A DNA stretch of 64,000 bases from Mucilaginibacter sp. Bleaf8 (GCF_018390515.1 NZ_JAHBBK010000003.1:124001-188000), one strand, 5' to 3'. Counted from the stretch's first letter, positions 47,802 to 56,711 are shown. The notes: generated by a model not told the origin, from the sequence alone. Numbers and translations are program-made.

Positions 47802-48749
47802 ATGTCAACAATTTTAAATGCAAAAGAACTCAAGGAAAGCGCCTCGATCGTTGAACTGCTCAGGCACCTGGGTTACGTCCCCATCCCTAAGCGCGGACGT
47901 GATGCCATGTATATCAGTATGCTGCGGGACGATGACCGAACCCCCTCATTCAGTGTGAACGATGACCTCGGCGTATGGTTCGATCACGGAACCGGCAAGG
48001 GCGGGAATATCATTGACTTTGGTGTCGCTTACTGGAAAACCTTAACCTTTCATGAAGTGGTTCGCAAGATTCAGGAGGTTTTGGCCTTAGAACCGGCACG
48101 GCCGGTCAGCGCCGCACCCAAACCACCGGTAGCGGTAAAAAAGCCTCATTATGTCGTCCACCAGGTTAAAAAGCTAGGGACCCATCCGGCGATCACCAGC
48201 TACCTGAAAAGCCGTGGTGTTTTTGATATTGCGAAAAAGTTCCTCAGTGAGGTCTATTATTATATCGAAAATGAAGAAGGGGAGCGCAAACCGTACTTCG
48301 CGGCAGGCTGGCTGAACGAGGCGAATGCCTGGGAGGTGAGGAACCGTTATTTCAAGGGATGTATGGGACATAAGTCTATCACCGTCATTCCCGGTCATGC
48401 CAAAAGTGCTGTTGTCTTCGAAGGTTATCTGGATTTTTTAAGCTGGAAAACTGAGCACCCCGATGCAGATCACACCGTCATCGTGCTGAACAGTCTTTCG
48501 CTACTGCACCAGGGAATTAATAAGGCGAAGATGTTCGCCTCACTGGATGTTTTTTTTGATCTCGACCGGCCGGGACGATTGGCCACCAAAGAATTCATTA
48601 AAGCCTTACCCTATGCCACCGACAGGTCTGCGGTGTATGAGGGCTTTAATGATTATAACGATAAGCTGAAGGCGCAGTTTGGTGTCAACGTGCCGGAGCC
48701 TAATGGCAGGTCTCACCCGCAAACCAGGCTGAGGTCATCCAGGCGATAG
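47802..48749 (+). CDS. Toprim-domain primase-like protein of a conjugative element (zinc finger without cysteines)
   Basis: 315 residues from the ATG 47802 (MSTILNAKELKE). The start resembles a CHC2 primase zinc-binding domain (DDRTPSFSVNDDLGVWFDHGTGKGGNIIDF), but the cysteines are all missing, so no zinc is bound. A Toprim domain follows (SAVVFEGYLDFLSWK ... HTVIVLNSLSLL ... VFFDLDRPG), with acidic residues in VVFEGYLDF and FFDLDRPG. Such proteins are typical of Bacteroidota mobile elements and are thought to prime the transferred strand. It precedes the mobilisation genes. Confidence 0.85.
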   Translation: MSTILNAKELKESASIVELLRHLGYVPIPKRGRDAMYISMLRDDDRTPSFSVNDDLGVWFDHGTGKGGNIIDFGVAYWKTLTFHEVVRKIQEVLALEPARPVSAAPKPPVAVKKPHYVVHQVKKLGTHPAITSYLKSRGVFDIAKKFLSEVYYYIENEEGERKPYFAAGWLNEANAWEVRNRYFKGCMGHKSITVIPGHAKSAVVFEGYLDFLSWKTEHPDADHTVIVLNSLSLLHQGINKAKMFASLDVFFDLDRPGRLATKEFIKALPYATDRSAVYEGFNDYNDKLKAQFGVNVPEPNGRSHPQTRLRSSRR

Positions 48750-48870
48750 GTCCGGTATCGGTAGTCGATCCGTTTGAGCGACGCTCATTGCACCGCTCCG
48801 CCAATCATTTTCCTTATCCCAAACGGCGTTGTTTTAGCAACGGCAAGATGTCTTTTTGTTACACCAAAAG

Positions 48871-48894
48871 TCTCTTGCCCCCGCCGGGGGGAGA
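48871..48894. terminator. GC-rich hairpin upstream of the mobC-like gene
   Basis: CCCCC at 48878-48882 pairs with GGGGG at 48886-48890, extended by outer TCTC/GAGA arms, followed by an A-rich stretch. It sits 26 bp before the MobC start; it could be a terminator, an attenuator or part of the transfer origin. Confidence 0.4.
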
Positions 48895-48919
48895 TAAAAA
48901 AATTCGCAACTCATTTTTT

Positions 48920-49330
48920 ATGGATGATCCTAAAAAGCGGTCCGGCCGCCCCAAATTGACGGAGGGCAAGCGCTCTAGATTCATCAACGTCCGTTTTACA
49001 GAAGAAGAGTTTCAAACTGTCAGCGATTTGGAAAAAAGCTTGGGGATAACGAAAACCGAACTGATCAGAATGCGGGTTTTAACTCACGCCAAGGAAACCC
49101 TGATCAGCTCGAAAGAACTGATCAGGTACCTGGATTCCGTAGGCGCAGAACTTAGCCGTATCGGCAATAACATCAATCAGCTCGCCAGGCACGCCAATAG
49201 CTTAAAATTAAAAGGCGGACTCAACCCTTCTGTCATTGCGCAATTCAACCTGCTTTTCGAGGACTACATTCTGGTTCAGCAATCCGTCGAAACCGCACTG
49301 CGGAAAATTGTAAGAGTAACCCGCCATTGA
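48920..49330 (+). CDS. MobC-like relaxosome accessory protein
   Basis: 136 residues from the ATG 48920 (MDDPKKRSGRPKL). A basic N-terminus and a ribbon-helix-helix-like segment (RSRFINVRFTEEEFQTVSDLEKSLGITKTELIRMRVL) precede the MobC signature ELSRIGNNINQLARHANS. MobC/MobB proteins bind near oriT and help the relaxase nick it. A longer frame upstream has poor coding character. The relaxase gene lies 950 bp downstream. Confidence 0.85.
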   Translation: MDDPKKRSGRPKLTEGKRSRFINVRFTEEEFQTVSDLEKSLGITKTELIRMRVLTHAKETLISSKELIRYLDSVGAELSRIGNNINQLARHANSLKLKGGLNPSVIAQFNLLFEDYILVQQSVETALRKIVRVTRH

Positions 49331-49372
49331 GCGCTCTTTGAATGGTTGGCTGGATGCCTTGCGAATAACAAC

Positions 49373-49792
49373 ATGAATTTTAATTTAATAATCCATATGA
49401 AGTACAGAAACAAACATTACCTGGCGATGCGGCACCTGCCCCTGGTGCTCATCCCCGTCATTGCATTAACCATTTTAGGCACACTGTTAATTGACCAACG
49501 GGTCTCCGGCCGCTTTCCTTACAAATTTGAAGGAACCGTACCGGACTTTGACAAAGACAAGATCTCCGCCTATGGAGACCCGCCGGATATAGATGGCGAA
49601 GACTGTGAAAAGGCCATTTTTGATTTTACCGGAGATACCGTACTGATGCTGAAGGGAAGCGATCTGTTAACCAACCCACCAGGGAGAAGAAAGGTAATTT
49701 ACAAAACCAAACAGGGGACTTTAGCGACCATCGAAGTTCCACAGAGCCAGCTGACGGAAATCTCCGGTGATACCAGTTCGGTAAAGGAGTAA
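49373..49792 (+). CDS. Hypothetical single-span membrane protein in the mobilisation region
   Basis: About 139 residues from ATG 49373; an alternative ATG at 49397 would give MKYRNKHYLAMRHLP. One hydrophobic segment (LPLVLIPVIALTILGTLLI), then a soluble part (FPYKFEGTVPDFDKDKISAYGDPPDID ...). No family recognised. Position between mobC and the relaxase is shared with small uncharacterised genes in related elements. Confidence 0.6.
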   Translation: MNFNLIIHMKYRNKHYLAMRHLPLVLIPVIALTILGTLLIDQRVSGRFPYKFEGTVPDFDKDKISAYGDPPDIDGEDCEKAIFDFTGDTVLMLKGSDLLTNPPGRRKVIYKTKQGTLATIEVPQSQLTEISGDTSSVKE

Positions 49793-50279
49793 ACCGCCGC
49801 GGGCATTTTGGGTCACCTGCTGCAGTTGCCGCCAACGGATCTGATGAGCCGGCATGGAATCGGTTGTTATATCCGTATAGGAGTATGGAGATACGGTGTT
49901 AGGTGACTACCGATTGACTTCGCAGGAAAGGTATACCGATAGCAGATTACAAAGGCAGGCACCTACACGGGTATAGCGTTACATGGATAGCTGGCTGCGA
50001 TGGTTGTAAGATCGCAGGGTTTACCGCTCGGGGGATCGTTCGCTATACAGTTATATGAGCGCTTTAGCCGCCAGGTACGCAGATCGCAAACTAGGTTCTT
50101 ATACAGCTACAGACTTACTTCCTTATACGGGTCTCTGGTTATAGCGATAGGCAACCTTGCCGATACAACGCTCTGCTGATCTAATGCTTTATCGATCCAA
50201 GGTTAGGCTGTTACGCTGTTCAACCGTTAGTCAGGTATTGCGATATACCGTTCCAGAATATATTACCCAAACCTGCCTG
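49793..50279 (+). other. Candidate oriT region: degenerate TATACNG-type repeats
   Basis: No gene. A ~390-bp stretch carries many related short words, in both orientations: ATCCGTATAG at 49871, GTATACCG at 49931, GGGTATAGCG at 49969, CGCTATACAG at 50041, ATACAGCTAC at 50101, TTATACGG at 50123, ATAGCGATAG at 50141, CGATATACCG at 50241. Between the MobC and relaxase genes, such iterated sites suggest the transfer origin. Confidence 0.45.
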
Positions 50280-51269
50280 ATGATTGCCCACATTCTTGAT
50301 AAACCTTCCAGGACATTTGCCGGCGTACAATACAACACCAACAAAGTGGACCGGAACACGGGTGAATTGATGCTCATCGCCAATTTTGGCCCCGTCCAGG
50401 CGTATGCTAATCCAAGGCCAAAAGACCTGGTCAATTACCTCGTTATGATTGCAGCCCAGAATAAGAAAGTCAGCAATACGCAGTTTCATGCGGTGTTATC
50501 CGCTCAGGGGCATCAATACAGTAAACAGGAGTTGACCAAAGCCGCCGTAGGATGGCTGAAGGAAATGGGTTACGGCGCTCAGCCTTACCTGGTCGTTTTC
50601 CATAAAGACACGGGAAATAACCATGTACATGTCGTCAGTTCCCGGATCGACCGGCAGGGTAAACACATCAACCGGGATTATGAAAAGATCCGTGCCGTAC
50701 GTAACCTGGATAAAGTATTGGGATACACTCCAGCCATGGATTATCGCTTCAGTACCCGGGCACAATTCTACCTGATTTTAGAAACGACCGGTTCTCTCGG
50801 GCGTGATTATCTTAACGAAAAGAAACTGCTGGAAAAGATAGGCGCTTACCGCCCTGACCGGGAGCGTATCGCTGTGCTGAAAGATTTATTGCTGGATAAC
50901 CGGTCTGACCCGGATTTTGTCCGGAAGATGAAAGCGGATGAGAACGTTGATATCGTATTTCACGCCTCAGGCGGCAAGCAGCCCTATGGTTATTCCGTCG
51001 TGGATCATGCCACCCGGCAAGTCTTTAAAGGGAGCGAAATCCTGAGCCTTAAATACCTGCTGGCGGAGAACCTTACTTATTTTCCACAGCATGCGGAATC
51101 AGTCCCGATTGATGCATGGCTTCCGGCAGATCAGCTTACCTATACCCAGGAGTACACCCCCGGGCCGGTTTACATACGCCCGGTATCCATTGCCGGCGAC
51201 ATTGACGATGAAGGGGTACTGGGCAGGAACAGGCGCCGCAAAAAGAAAGCAAGAACAAACACCCGATAA
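50280..51269 (+). CDS. Relaxase/mobilisation nuclease (MobA type)
   Basis: 329 residues from ATG 50280 (MIAHILDKPS). Motif I with the likely catalytic tyrosine is GVQYNTNK (Y18). The metal-binding three-histidine motif is VVFHKDTGNNHVHVVSSRID (H108, H115, H117). It nicks oriT and stays linked to the strand during transfer. A basic C-terminus (RNRRRKKKARTN) fits DNA binding. No TraG/VirD4 coupling protein is encoded next to it in the window. Confidence 0.93.
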   Translation: MIAHILDKPSRTFAGVQYNTNKVDRNTGELMLIANFGPVQAYANPRPKDLVNYLVMIAAQNKKVSNTQFHAVLSAQGHQYSKQELTKAAVGWLKEMGYGAQPYLVVFHKDTGNNHVHVVSSRIDRQGKHINRDYEKIRAVRNLDKVLGYTPAMDYRFSTRAQFYLILETTGSLGRDYLNEKKLLEKIGAYRPDRERIAVLKDLLLDNRSDPDFVRKMKADENVDIVFHASGGKQPYGYSVVDHATRQVFKGSEILSLKYLLAENLTYFPQHAESVPIDAWLPADQLTYTQEYTPGPVYIRPVSIAGDIDDEGVLGRNRRRKKKARTNTR

Positions 51270-51289
51270 GGGAAAAACTATGAAAATTT

Positions 51290-51913
51290 ATGATCTGTTT
51301 ATTTGGAAACCAAAAGGGCGGTGTCGGCAAGAGCACACTCACCGTCCTGTCAGGGAATTACCTGAGCCTGGCTAAGGGATGGCCCGTGACGGTCATTGAT
51401 ATGGATTATCAGCAGTCCATATCCCAGAAATATGAAAAAGCGAAAGTGCTGGAAAACGAAGAGCCGTACGAAGTGCTGCCGGCTAACCTGGAGACCTTTC
51501 CGATCCTCCACCAGGTCGTCAGCGGCAAAAAAGATGCAGTGCTGATTGACCTTCCCGGGAAACTGGACGATGACGGTCTGATACCCGTCTTTCAATCCGC
51601 CGATCTGTTGATCTGTCCTTTCTCTTACGACGAATTTACCTTTGAATCCACCGTCCTGTTTACGGTCGTGCTTAAAAAAGTAAATCCAAAAGTGGAGGTT
51701 GTCTTTATTCCCAACCGGATCAAGGCGAACGTGAAATTTGAGATCATGAGCGAGGTGAATGAACAACTATCCCGGTTTGGCAGGATCACACCGGTCATCC
51801 CGGACCGCATCGATTTTCAGCGGCTGACCACCTTTCAAACCCCGCTGTCGCTTCACCCTTTGATCACACCTGTATTTGAGGAAATATTTGCAGACCGCCT
51901 ATGGAAAAAATGA
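51290..51913 (+). CDS. traA: ParA-family ATPase (TraA-like)
   Basis: 207 residues, deviant Walker A GNQKGGVGKSTLTV at the N-terminus, a Walker-B-like IDLPGKLDDDG, and an FIPNRIKANV region. ParA-like TraA proteins open the tra operon of CTnDOT-type elements. An overlapping out-of-frame ATG at 51281 was not used. Overlaps the next gene by 13 bp. Confidence 0.88.
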   Translation: MICLFGNQKGGVGKSTLTVLSGNYLSLAKGWPVTVIDMDYQQSISQKYEKAKVLENEEPYEVLPANLETFPILHQVVSGKKDAVLIDLPGKLDDDGLIPVFQSADLLICPFSYDEFTFESTVLFTVVLKKVNPKVEVVFIPNRIKANVKFEIMSEVNEQLSRFGRITPVIPDRIDFQRLTTFQTPLSLHPLITPVFEEIFADRLWKK

Positions 51914-52260
51914 AATCTTTAGCTGACCAGCTCCGGGAAAAGATGGTGAAAACCGGTGAAAAACAGCTCACAGGACCGGCTGCAGAGATAGCTGATCCTC
52001 CAAAAAAGACGGGGAAAAAAGCAGAAAAAGCCATCGAATCGGATTTGCTCCAAGCGCTGTATGACTATGACAACAGCCATAACAAGAGCATGGTGCATGT
52101 TCGCTTGGAAAAGTCTACCGTGGATGTCCTGAACCGGTTCAAAATGGCTACTGGCATTGATGTGACCAAAATCGTGGCCTTTTCAGTCAAGCACCTGTTC
52201 GACACCTATCCTGAACTTAAAAACACCATTAAACAATTTATTCAAAACACAGAACTATGA
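51901..52260 (+). CDS. TraB-like protein (DUF3408 type)
   Basis: A 119-residue protein. The N-terminal 50 residues are charged (LREKMVKTGEKQL, KKTGKKAEKAIE). The C-terminal part (MVHVRLEKSTVDVLNRFKMATGIDVTKIVAFSVKHLFDTYPEL) resembles a ribbon-helix-helix-like DNA-binding domain, as in DUF3408/TraB proteins. Its position between TraA and the small membrane genes matches the CTnDOT order. Overlaps both neighbours. Confidence 0.7.
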   Translation: MEKMKSLADQLREKMVKTGEKQLTGPAAEIADPPKKTGKKAEKAIESDLLQALYDYDNSHNKSMVHVRLEKSTVDVLNRFKMATGIDVTKIVAFSVKHLFDTYPELKNTIKQFIQNTEL

Positions 52261-52541
52261 CCTGGATTAAATTCTTTACCTGGCTGCTGGGCTTATATAC
52301 GGCCTACTATGCAGTCCTTATCCTTTGGGATCAATTGCGCCATCAGCGTTCCGACACCCGGGACGAAAAACACGAACTCACTTTTGTAGAGGACGTCGTA
52401 CCCCAAAAATCCCAACCGGATGAAAATTTGCCGGACGGCAAACAATCGCCGGTAGTTTCGTCTGGTGGCGTCACCCTGAAAGAGTTTTTCAACCTCGCGC
52501 GGGAAGAGGTGGTCGAATACACCAGGGCGGTCAGCTTTTGA
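52257..52541 (+). CDS. Small single-span membrane protein of the tra operon
   Basis: A 94-residue protein with one N-terminal membrane span (WIKFFTWLLGLYTAYYAVLIL), then a charged cytoplasmic or periplasmic tail. It overlaps traB by 4 bp and ends 1 bp before the traE-like gene. It corresponds to the position of TraC/TraD in CTnDOT; no clear homology seen. Confidence 0.65.
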   Translation: MTWIKFFTWLLGLYTAYYAVLILWDQLRHQRSDTRDEKHELTFVEDVVPQKSQPDENLPDGKQSPVVSSGGVTLKEFFNLAREEVVEYTRAVSF

Positions 52542-52542
52542 T

Positions 52543-52833
52543 ATGAGACGTACACTCACCGTTATCAGCGTCCTGCTTCCGGCCATTGCCCTCGCGCAAC
52601 CCGGTATTGCTGAAATGCAGCAGGCAGAACAAAATATTTCATCCTCTTTCTTCCCGGCGTACGATTGTGCACTGGTCATCGCCGTTTTATTGGGTACGAT
52701 GGGCGCACTGCGCATATACCACAACTGGCAGATGGGTAGAGACCGGATGGATGCCGCCGTCGCCGCCTGGTTTTTTTCCGCCCTGTTTATGACCCTCTGC
52801 GGTCCGTTTTTAAAAGCGCTGTTCGGAATCTGA
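52543..52833 (+). CDS. traE: DUF4134-type TraE-like membrane protein (copy 1)
   Basis: A 96-residue protein with a signal-like first span (TVISVLLPAIALAQPG) and two further hydrophobic segments (LVIAVLLGTMGALRIYHNW, FFSALFMTLCGPFL). The ALRIY.. W pattern matches the DUF4134 protein at 53053 (AIRVYSKW), so the two are paralogues. TraE-type proteins are pilin-like (VirB2-like). A hairpin-forming 219-bp gap follows. Confidence 0.75.
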   Translation: MRRTLTVISVLLPAIALAQPGIAEMQQAEQNISSSFFPAYDCALVIAVLLGTMGALRIYHNWQMGRDRMDAAVAAWFFSALFMTLCGPFLKALFGI

Positions 52834-53052
52834 ACGCTTTTTATGACGTTACGCTTCGTCCCCGCGAAGCGATAAAAGATTTCCCTCTCAACTTCACCGA
52901 TCGTTCTCCGGTCTAACAGCGGTAAATTTCCGCTTCAGCCTTCGGTTGATTCATATAAAGCGTCGTTCGTGATCTGGGCGCTTTTTTATCATACCCGGCC
53001 TGCGTTCTGCCGGCCCTAAAAGATCTCCCTCCATTTTCTTTTTCTACTTTTC
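52834..53052 (+). promoter_or_regulatory. 219-bp gap between the two TraE-like genes with hairpins
   Basis: A hairpin overlaps the 3' end of the first gene: AAAAGCG...GTTC at about 52811 pairs with GAACGCTTTTT ending near 52842, followed by T-rich sequence. A second hairpin CGCTTCG/CGAAGCG lies near 52851-52870. They may attenuate expression between pilin-like copy 1 and the rest of tra. Confidence 0.45.
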
Positions 53053-53358
53053 ATGTTTACCAAAACCAAAAAGCTGTGGGCTTCAGCCGTATTGCTGGCC
53101 CTGTCTGTTCCGGTATTTGCCCAGTCGGGTGTTAATGGCCTGAATACCGCCACATCTACCCTGAAGACCTATGTTGACCCGGTTACGAACATCACGCTCG
53201 TGATCGGTGGTATCGTTGGCATCGTCGGTGCCATTCGTGTTTATTCCAAATGGAACAGTGGTGACCAGGACATCAATAAAGAATTGATGGGCTGGGGCGG
53301 TTCCTGCGTCTTCCTGGTGGTTTCCGCACTGGTCATTAAATCTTTCTTCGGCTTATAA
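53053..53358 (+). CDS. traE: TraE pilin-like protein (DUF4134, copy 2)
   Basis: A 101-residue protein with a signal peptide ending VFAQSG and two hydrophobic segments (ITLVIGGIVGIVGAIRVYSKW, SCVFLVVSALVIKSFFGL). This is the standard DUF4134/TraE form, VirB2-like. Overlaps traF by 1 bp. Its short form closely follows the CTnDOT pattern, while copy 1 is more divergent. Confidence 0.88.
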   Translation: MFTKTKKLWASAVLLALSVPVFAQSGVNGLNTATSTLKTYVDPVTNITLVIGGIVGIVGAIRVYSKWNSGDQDINKELMGWGGSCVFLVVSALVIKSFFGL

Positions 53359-53645
53359 TGGCCAGGAAATATCCTGTTTATAAGGGGCTTCAGCGGCCCC
53401 TTATATTTAAAGGGTTTAAAGGCAAATTCATTTACTGGGGGATTGCCTCGCTGTTGACCGGACTTGTTCTCGGTGCCCTGACCATGTCGCTGGTCAGCAT
53501 GTGGCTCGGGGCGGTAATCCTCGTCGGTTCTGTCGTCGGCGGCCTGCTTTTCACAGCAGCCAAACAGAAGGACGGCCTGCATACCAAAAGCCGCACATCA
53601 AACATTTATATTCTTAATCACTATGGCCGTAAAGACATTATTTAA
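53358..53645 (+). CDS. traF: TraF-like membrane protein (DUF4133)
   Basis: A 95-residue protein: KYPVYKGLQRPLIFKGFKGKFIYWGI then two spans and a QKDGLHTKSRTSNIYILNHYGR tail. The RPLIFKGFKGKFI start is characteristic of DUF4133 proteins (VirB3-like). It overlaps traG by 23 bp, indicating coupled translation of the inner-membrane complex. Confidence 0.88.
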   Translation: MARKYPVYKGLQRPLIFKGFKGKFIYWGIASLLTGLVLGALTMSLVSMWLGAVILVGSVVGGLLFTAAKQKDGLHTKSRTSNIYILNHYGRKDII

Positions 53646-56040
53646 CATTCCTTACGCAGGCGTGGATAAAGGCGCTGACTTCGATCTGCTCATTGGCCTT
53701 AACGGCGAATGTTCCGTAGTCATTCAGATGACCAACCCGGTTACCCGGTATGCTGCCTATCCCGCAGGATACGATGAATTTCACCACTTGCTGATCAATA
53801 TCGTTAAAATCTTAGGCGATAATTACCTGCTGCAAAAACAGGATATCATCAGCCGATCACCTTATCAGGGCGCTCCGGCCAGTGAATATCTCCAGCAGCA
53901 ATACAACGCTCATTTTAAGGACAGGGAAAGGCTGCAGGTCACGACCTACCTGACCATTACCCGGCAGGTCAAAAAGGGGACTTTCTATGTCTACGACGGC
54001 CGGTTGCTGAGGGAGTTCAGGCAGACCGTTGGTAAAGTTCTGGACCTCCTGCCTCATGCCAGGGCATTACGGGAAGCCCGCCTGAATCAATTGGTACTGC
54101 AGCTGTTAAGCATGGATTTTAGTCGGCCGAATCTGGTGCTCAACAATCTTGCACCGTCGGATACGGAGATCCGGATAGGTGAGAAAGCGGTACGCAGCAT
54201 CAGTCTGGTTAACATCGACAGCATTGATCTTCCGCCGGATGTTGCCAGCCATATCGAGTTGAACGAAAAAGAAAGCATGCGTGGATTTCCGGTAGATTTT
54301 CTCTCGTTCCTTTTTAAAGTGCCCGGCGTTGATGTGATCGTGTTTAACCAGCTGATCGAAATCCCCAATCAGGCGGTTACCCTGCGAAAACTGGAACAAA
54401 AGAAAAAACGCCATGCCGGCATACCTGACCCGGCTAACCAGCTCTGCGTGGAAGACATAGACCTGCTGCTCCATGACGTTGCCCGTGAAAACCAGTTGCT
54501 GGTCAACTGCCATTTCAATATCCTGGTTGCCGCACCGGTACCGGCTATGGAGAAGGCAGTAAACTTTGTGGAAAGTTCCTTATTTCAACTGGGTATCATC
54601 CCGAGTAAAAATGCCTATAACCAGCTGGAACTTTTCCGTACCGCGCTTCCCGGAAATGGCACGGAACTTAAAGCCTATGATTGGTTTCTCACCACCTGCG
54701 ATGCGGCGGTCTGTTTTTTCTTTAAAGAATCGTTACCTACCGACGAGCCCTCCGAATTCCTGCTGCGCTTTACTGACCGGCAGGGGATTCCGGTAGGTAT
54801 AGACCCTGCCGATCTGCCCATGCGGACCGGACGGATCAATAACCGCAACAAATTTGTACTTGGACCCAGCGGCTCCGGAAAAAGCTTTTTTATGAACGCC
54901 CTGATCGAACAGTATATGCTGTATAATATGGATATCGTCATCGTCGATACCGGTCATTCTTATTCCGGCTTATGTTCGTATTACCGTGGCAAGTATATCA
55001 CCTACACCGACAAGGCGCCCATTACCATGAACCCTTTCCGTATCACGGAAGAGGAGTACAATATCGAAAAGAAGGATTTTTTATGCACGCTGATCGGCGT
55101 AGCCTGGAAAGGTGCGGAAGGAACGTTCAGCCCGGTGGAGCGTGATGTGGTCGCCAACGTCATATCAGCTTACTACAGCCAGGCGTTCGCGGACAAGGGT
55201 GAACTCGGCTTTAATACATTTTACGAGTTTGCCCTGGTGAAAATACCGGAGATCAGACGCGAAGAAAAGATCATTTTTGACTTTGACGAGTTTCGCTACG
55301 TCCTCAAAAAGTTTTATAAGGGAGGTGAATTTTCCGTCATCTTAAACAAGGAAGCAGATCAGTCATTATTTACCGAGCGCTTTATTGTCTTCGAGATCGA
55401 CTCCATCAAGGAGCACAAAATCCTGTTTCCCATCGTTACGCTGATCATCATGGATGTCTTTATCCAGAAGATGCGCTACCGGTCGGACAGGCGCAAGGCC
55501 CTGATTGTGGAAGAAGCCTGGAAAGCCATCGCCAGCCCTTTAATGGCCGGTTATCTGCTTTATCTCTACAAGACGGTCCGGAAATTCTGGGGGGAAGCCA
55601 TTGTCGTGACCCAGGAACTGGGCGATATCATTGGTAACGCCGTGGTGAAAGACAGTATCATCAATAATTCAGATACCATCTGCCTGCTGGACCAGACCAA
55701 GTTCAAGGATAACTACAACGCCATAGCGGCCCTGCTGTCCATTAACGAAACGGAACGCCGGAAGATCTTTACGATCAACCAGCTGGATAATACAGAAAAC
55801 CGGGGCAGGTTCAAGGAGGTCTACATTCGCCGCGGGGCCATTGGCGAAGTGTACGGCGTAGAGGTTTCCCTGCAGCAATACCTGACCTATACGACAGAAA
55901 AGCCCGAGAAATCCGCGGTAGAAAGTTATACCAGCCGTTACGGCTCTTATGCTGACGGCCTGGATGCCTTTGTGGCAGATCTTCATCAAAGCGGTAAGTC
56001 TTTGCCTGCTTTCATCGCACATGTTAATCAAAATCTATGA
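53623..56040 (+). CDS. traG: TraG conjugation ATPase (VirB4-like)
   Basis: An 805-residue VirB4-type ATPase. The Walker A GPSGSGKSFF is at about residue 413; IVIVDTGHSY and KALIVEEAWKAI (Walker B with the catalytic acidic pair) follow. N-terminal half typical of TraG/VirB4. It powers assembly of the mating channel. It overlaps the following periplasmic gene by 4 bp. Every gene from 53358 to 58814 overlaps the next by a few bases. Confidence 0.95.
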   Translation: MAVKTLFNIPYAGVDKGADFDLLIGLNGECSVVIQMTNPVTRYAAYPAGYDEFHHLLINIVKILGDNYLLQKQDIISRSPYQGAPASEYLQQQYNAHFKDRERLQVTTYLTITRQVKKGTFYVYDGRLLREFRQTVGKVLDLLPHARALREARLNQLVLQLLSMDFSRPNLVLNNLAPSDTEIRIGEKAVRSISLVNIDSIDLPPDVASHIELNEKESMRGFPVDFLSFLFKVPGVDVIVFNQLIEIPNQAVTLRKLEQKKKRHAGIPDPANQLCVEDIDLLLHDVARENQLLVNCHFNILVAAPVPAMEKAVNFVESSLFQLGIIPSKNAYNQLELFRTALPGNGTELKAYDWFLTTCDAAVCFFFKESLPTDEPSEFLLRFTDRQGIPVGIDPADLPMRTGRINNRNKFVLGPSGSGKSFFMNALIEQYMLYNMDIVIVDTGHSYSGLCSYYRGKYITYTDKAPITMNPFRITEEEYNIEKKDFLCTLIGVAWKGAEGTFSPVERDVVANVISAYYSQAFADKGELGFNTFYEFALVKIPEIRREEKIIFDFDEFRYVLKKFYKGGEFSVILNKEADQSLFTERFIVFEIDSIKEHKILFPIVTLIIMDVFIQKMRYRSDRRKALIVEEAWKAIASPLMAGYLLYLYKTVRKFWGEAIVVTQELGDIIGNAVVKDSIINNSDTICLLDQTKFKDNYNAIAALLSINETERRKIFTINQLDNTENRGRFKEVYIRRGAIGEVYGVEVSLQQYLTYTTEKPEKSAVESYTSRYGSYADGLDAFVADLHQSGKSLPAFIAHVNQNL

Positions 56041-56711
56041 ACAAATATTTTATTGCCCTTCTGGTGGCTTTGCTGGCTGCGGGATTCCGCCAGGCCAATG
56101 CACAGGAACTGGTTGTCGATCCGACCGTTTCTGGAGCCATCGCACTCAACTCCGGTATTATCAACGGCCAGTTAAACACGACGAACAACAAACTGGATCT
56201 CATTCAAAAAGGTCAGCTTGCCGTAAGCGGGCAGCTGGTCATCGTCAATAGCCTGCAAAGCCGGATTTACCAGGGATTGAGCCAAGTGGCCTCCGCCCTG
56301 AATAATTTGACCACCATCAAGGAAATTGCAGAATGTGGCGCCGATATCATCACAGACGTGGAATCTTCCGTTACGCTGGCCAAATCAAACCCGGTATTAC
56401 TGCTGTTTGCTGAGCAGGGTGCCCGGGATTTTCAGCAGCGGGCAGTCACACTCGCCGCGGATGTGAGCGCTTTTGTACTGAAAGGAGGTAACGGGAACCT
56501 GATGGATTCCGGAGAACGCAGTAAGCTTTTGAACCATATTGCGGGTGAAATGAGGATACTGCGGGGCATTGCTTACGGCATGAACCGGGCGATGTACTGG
56601 GCAAAGATCAATGGCGTCCTGCATTCCCTCAATCCCTGGGCAGAATGGCAGAACCAGGATGTGCGGATCGCCAATGAAGTGTTGACCAATGCCAAATACC
56701 TGAAGCCATGA
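56037..56711 (+). CDS. Periplasmic TraI-position protein, paralogue 1 of 3
   Basis: A 224-residue protein, signal peptide ending ANAQ. Core helices share DVSAFVLKGG, GIAYGMNRAMYWAKINGV and a C-terminal TNAKYLKP with the next two genes. It overlaps traG and the following gene by 4 bp each. In CTnDOT the single traI (DUF4141, VirB5-like) occupies this position; I think the three are divergent homologues, but the similarity to DUF4141 is not proven here. Confidence 0.65.
   Translation: MNKYFIALLVALLAAGFRQANAQELVVDPTVSGAIALNSGIINGQLNTTNNKLDLIQKGQLAVSGQLVIVNSLQSRIYQGLSQVASALNNLTTIKEIAECGADIITDVESSVTLAKSNPVLLLFAEQGARDFQQRAVTLAADVSAFVLKGGNGNLMDSGERSKLLNHIAGEMRILRGIAYGMNRAMYWAKINGVLHSLNPWAEWQNQDVRIANEVLTNAKYLKP

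Noticed and set aside
49332..49343. Second boxA-like string CGCTCTTTGAAT
   Set aside because: Only about 8 of 12 positions match; too weak to call.
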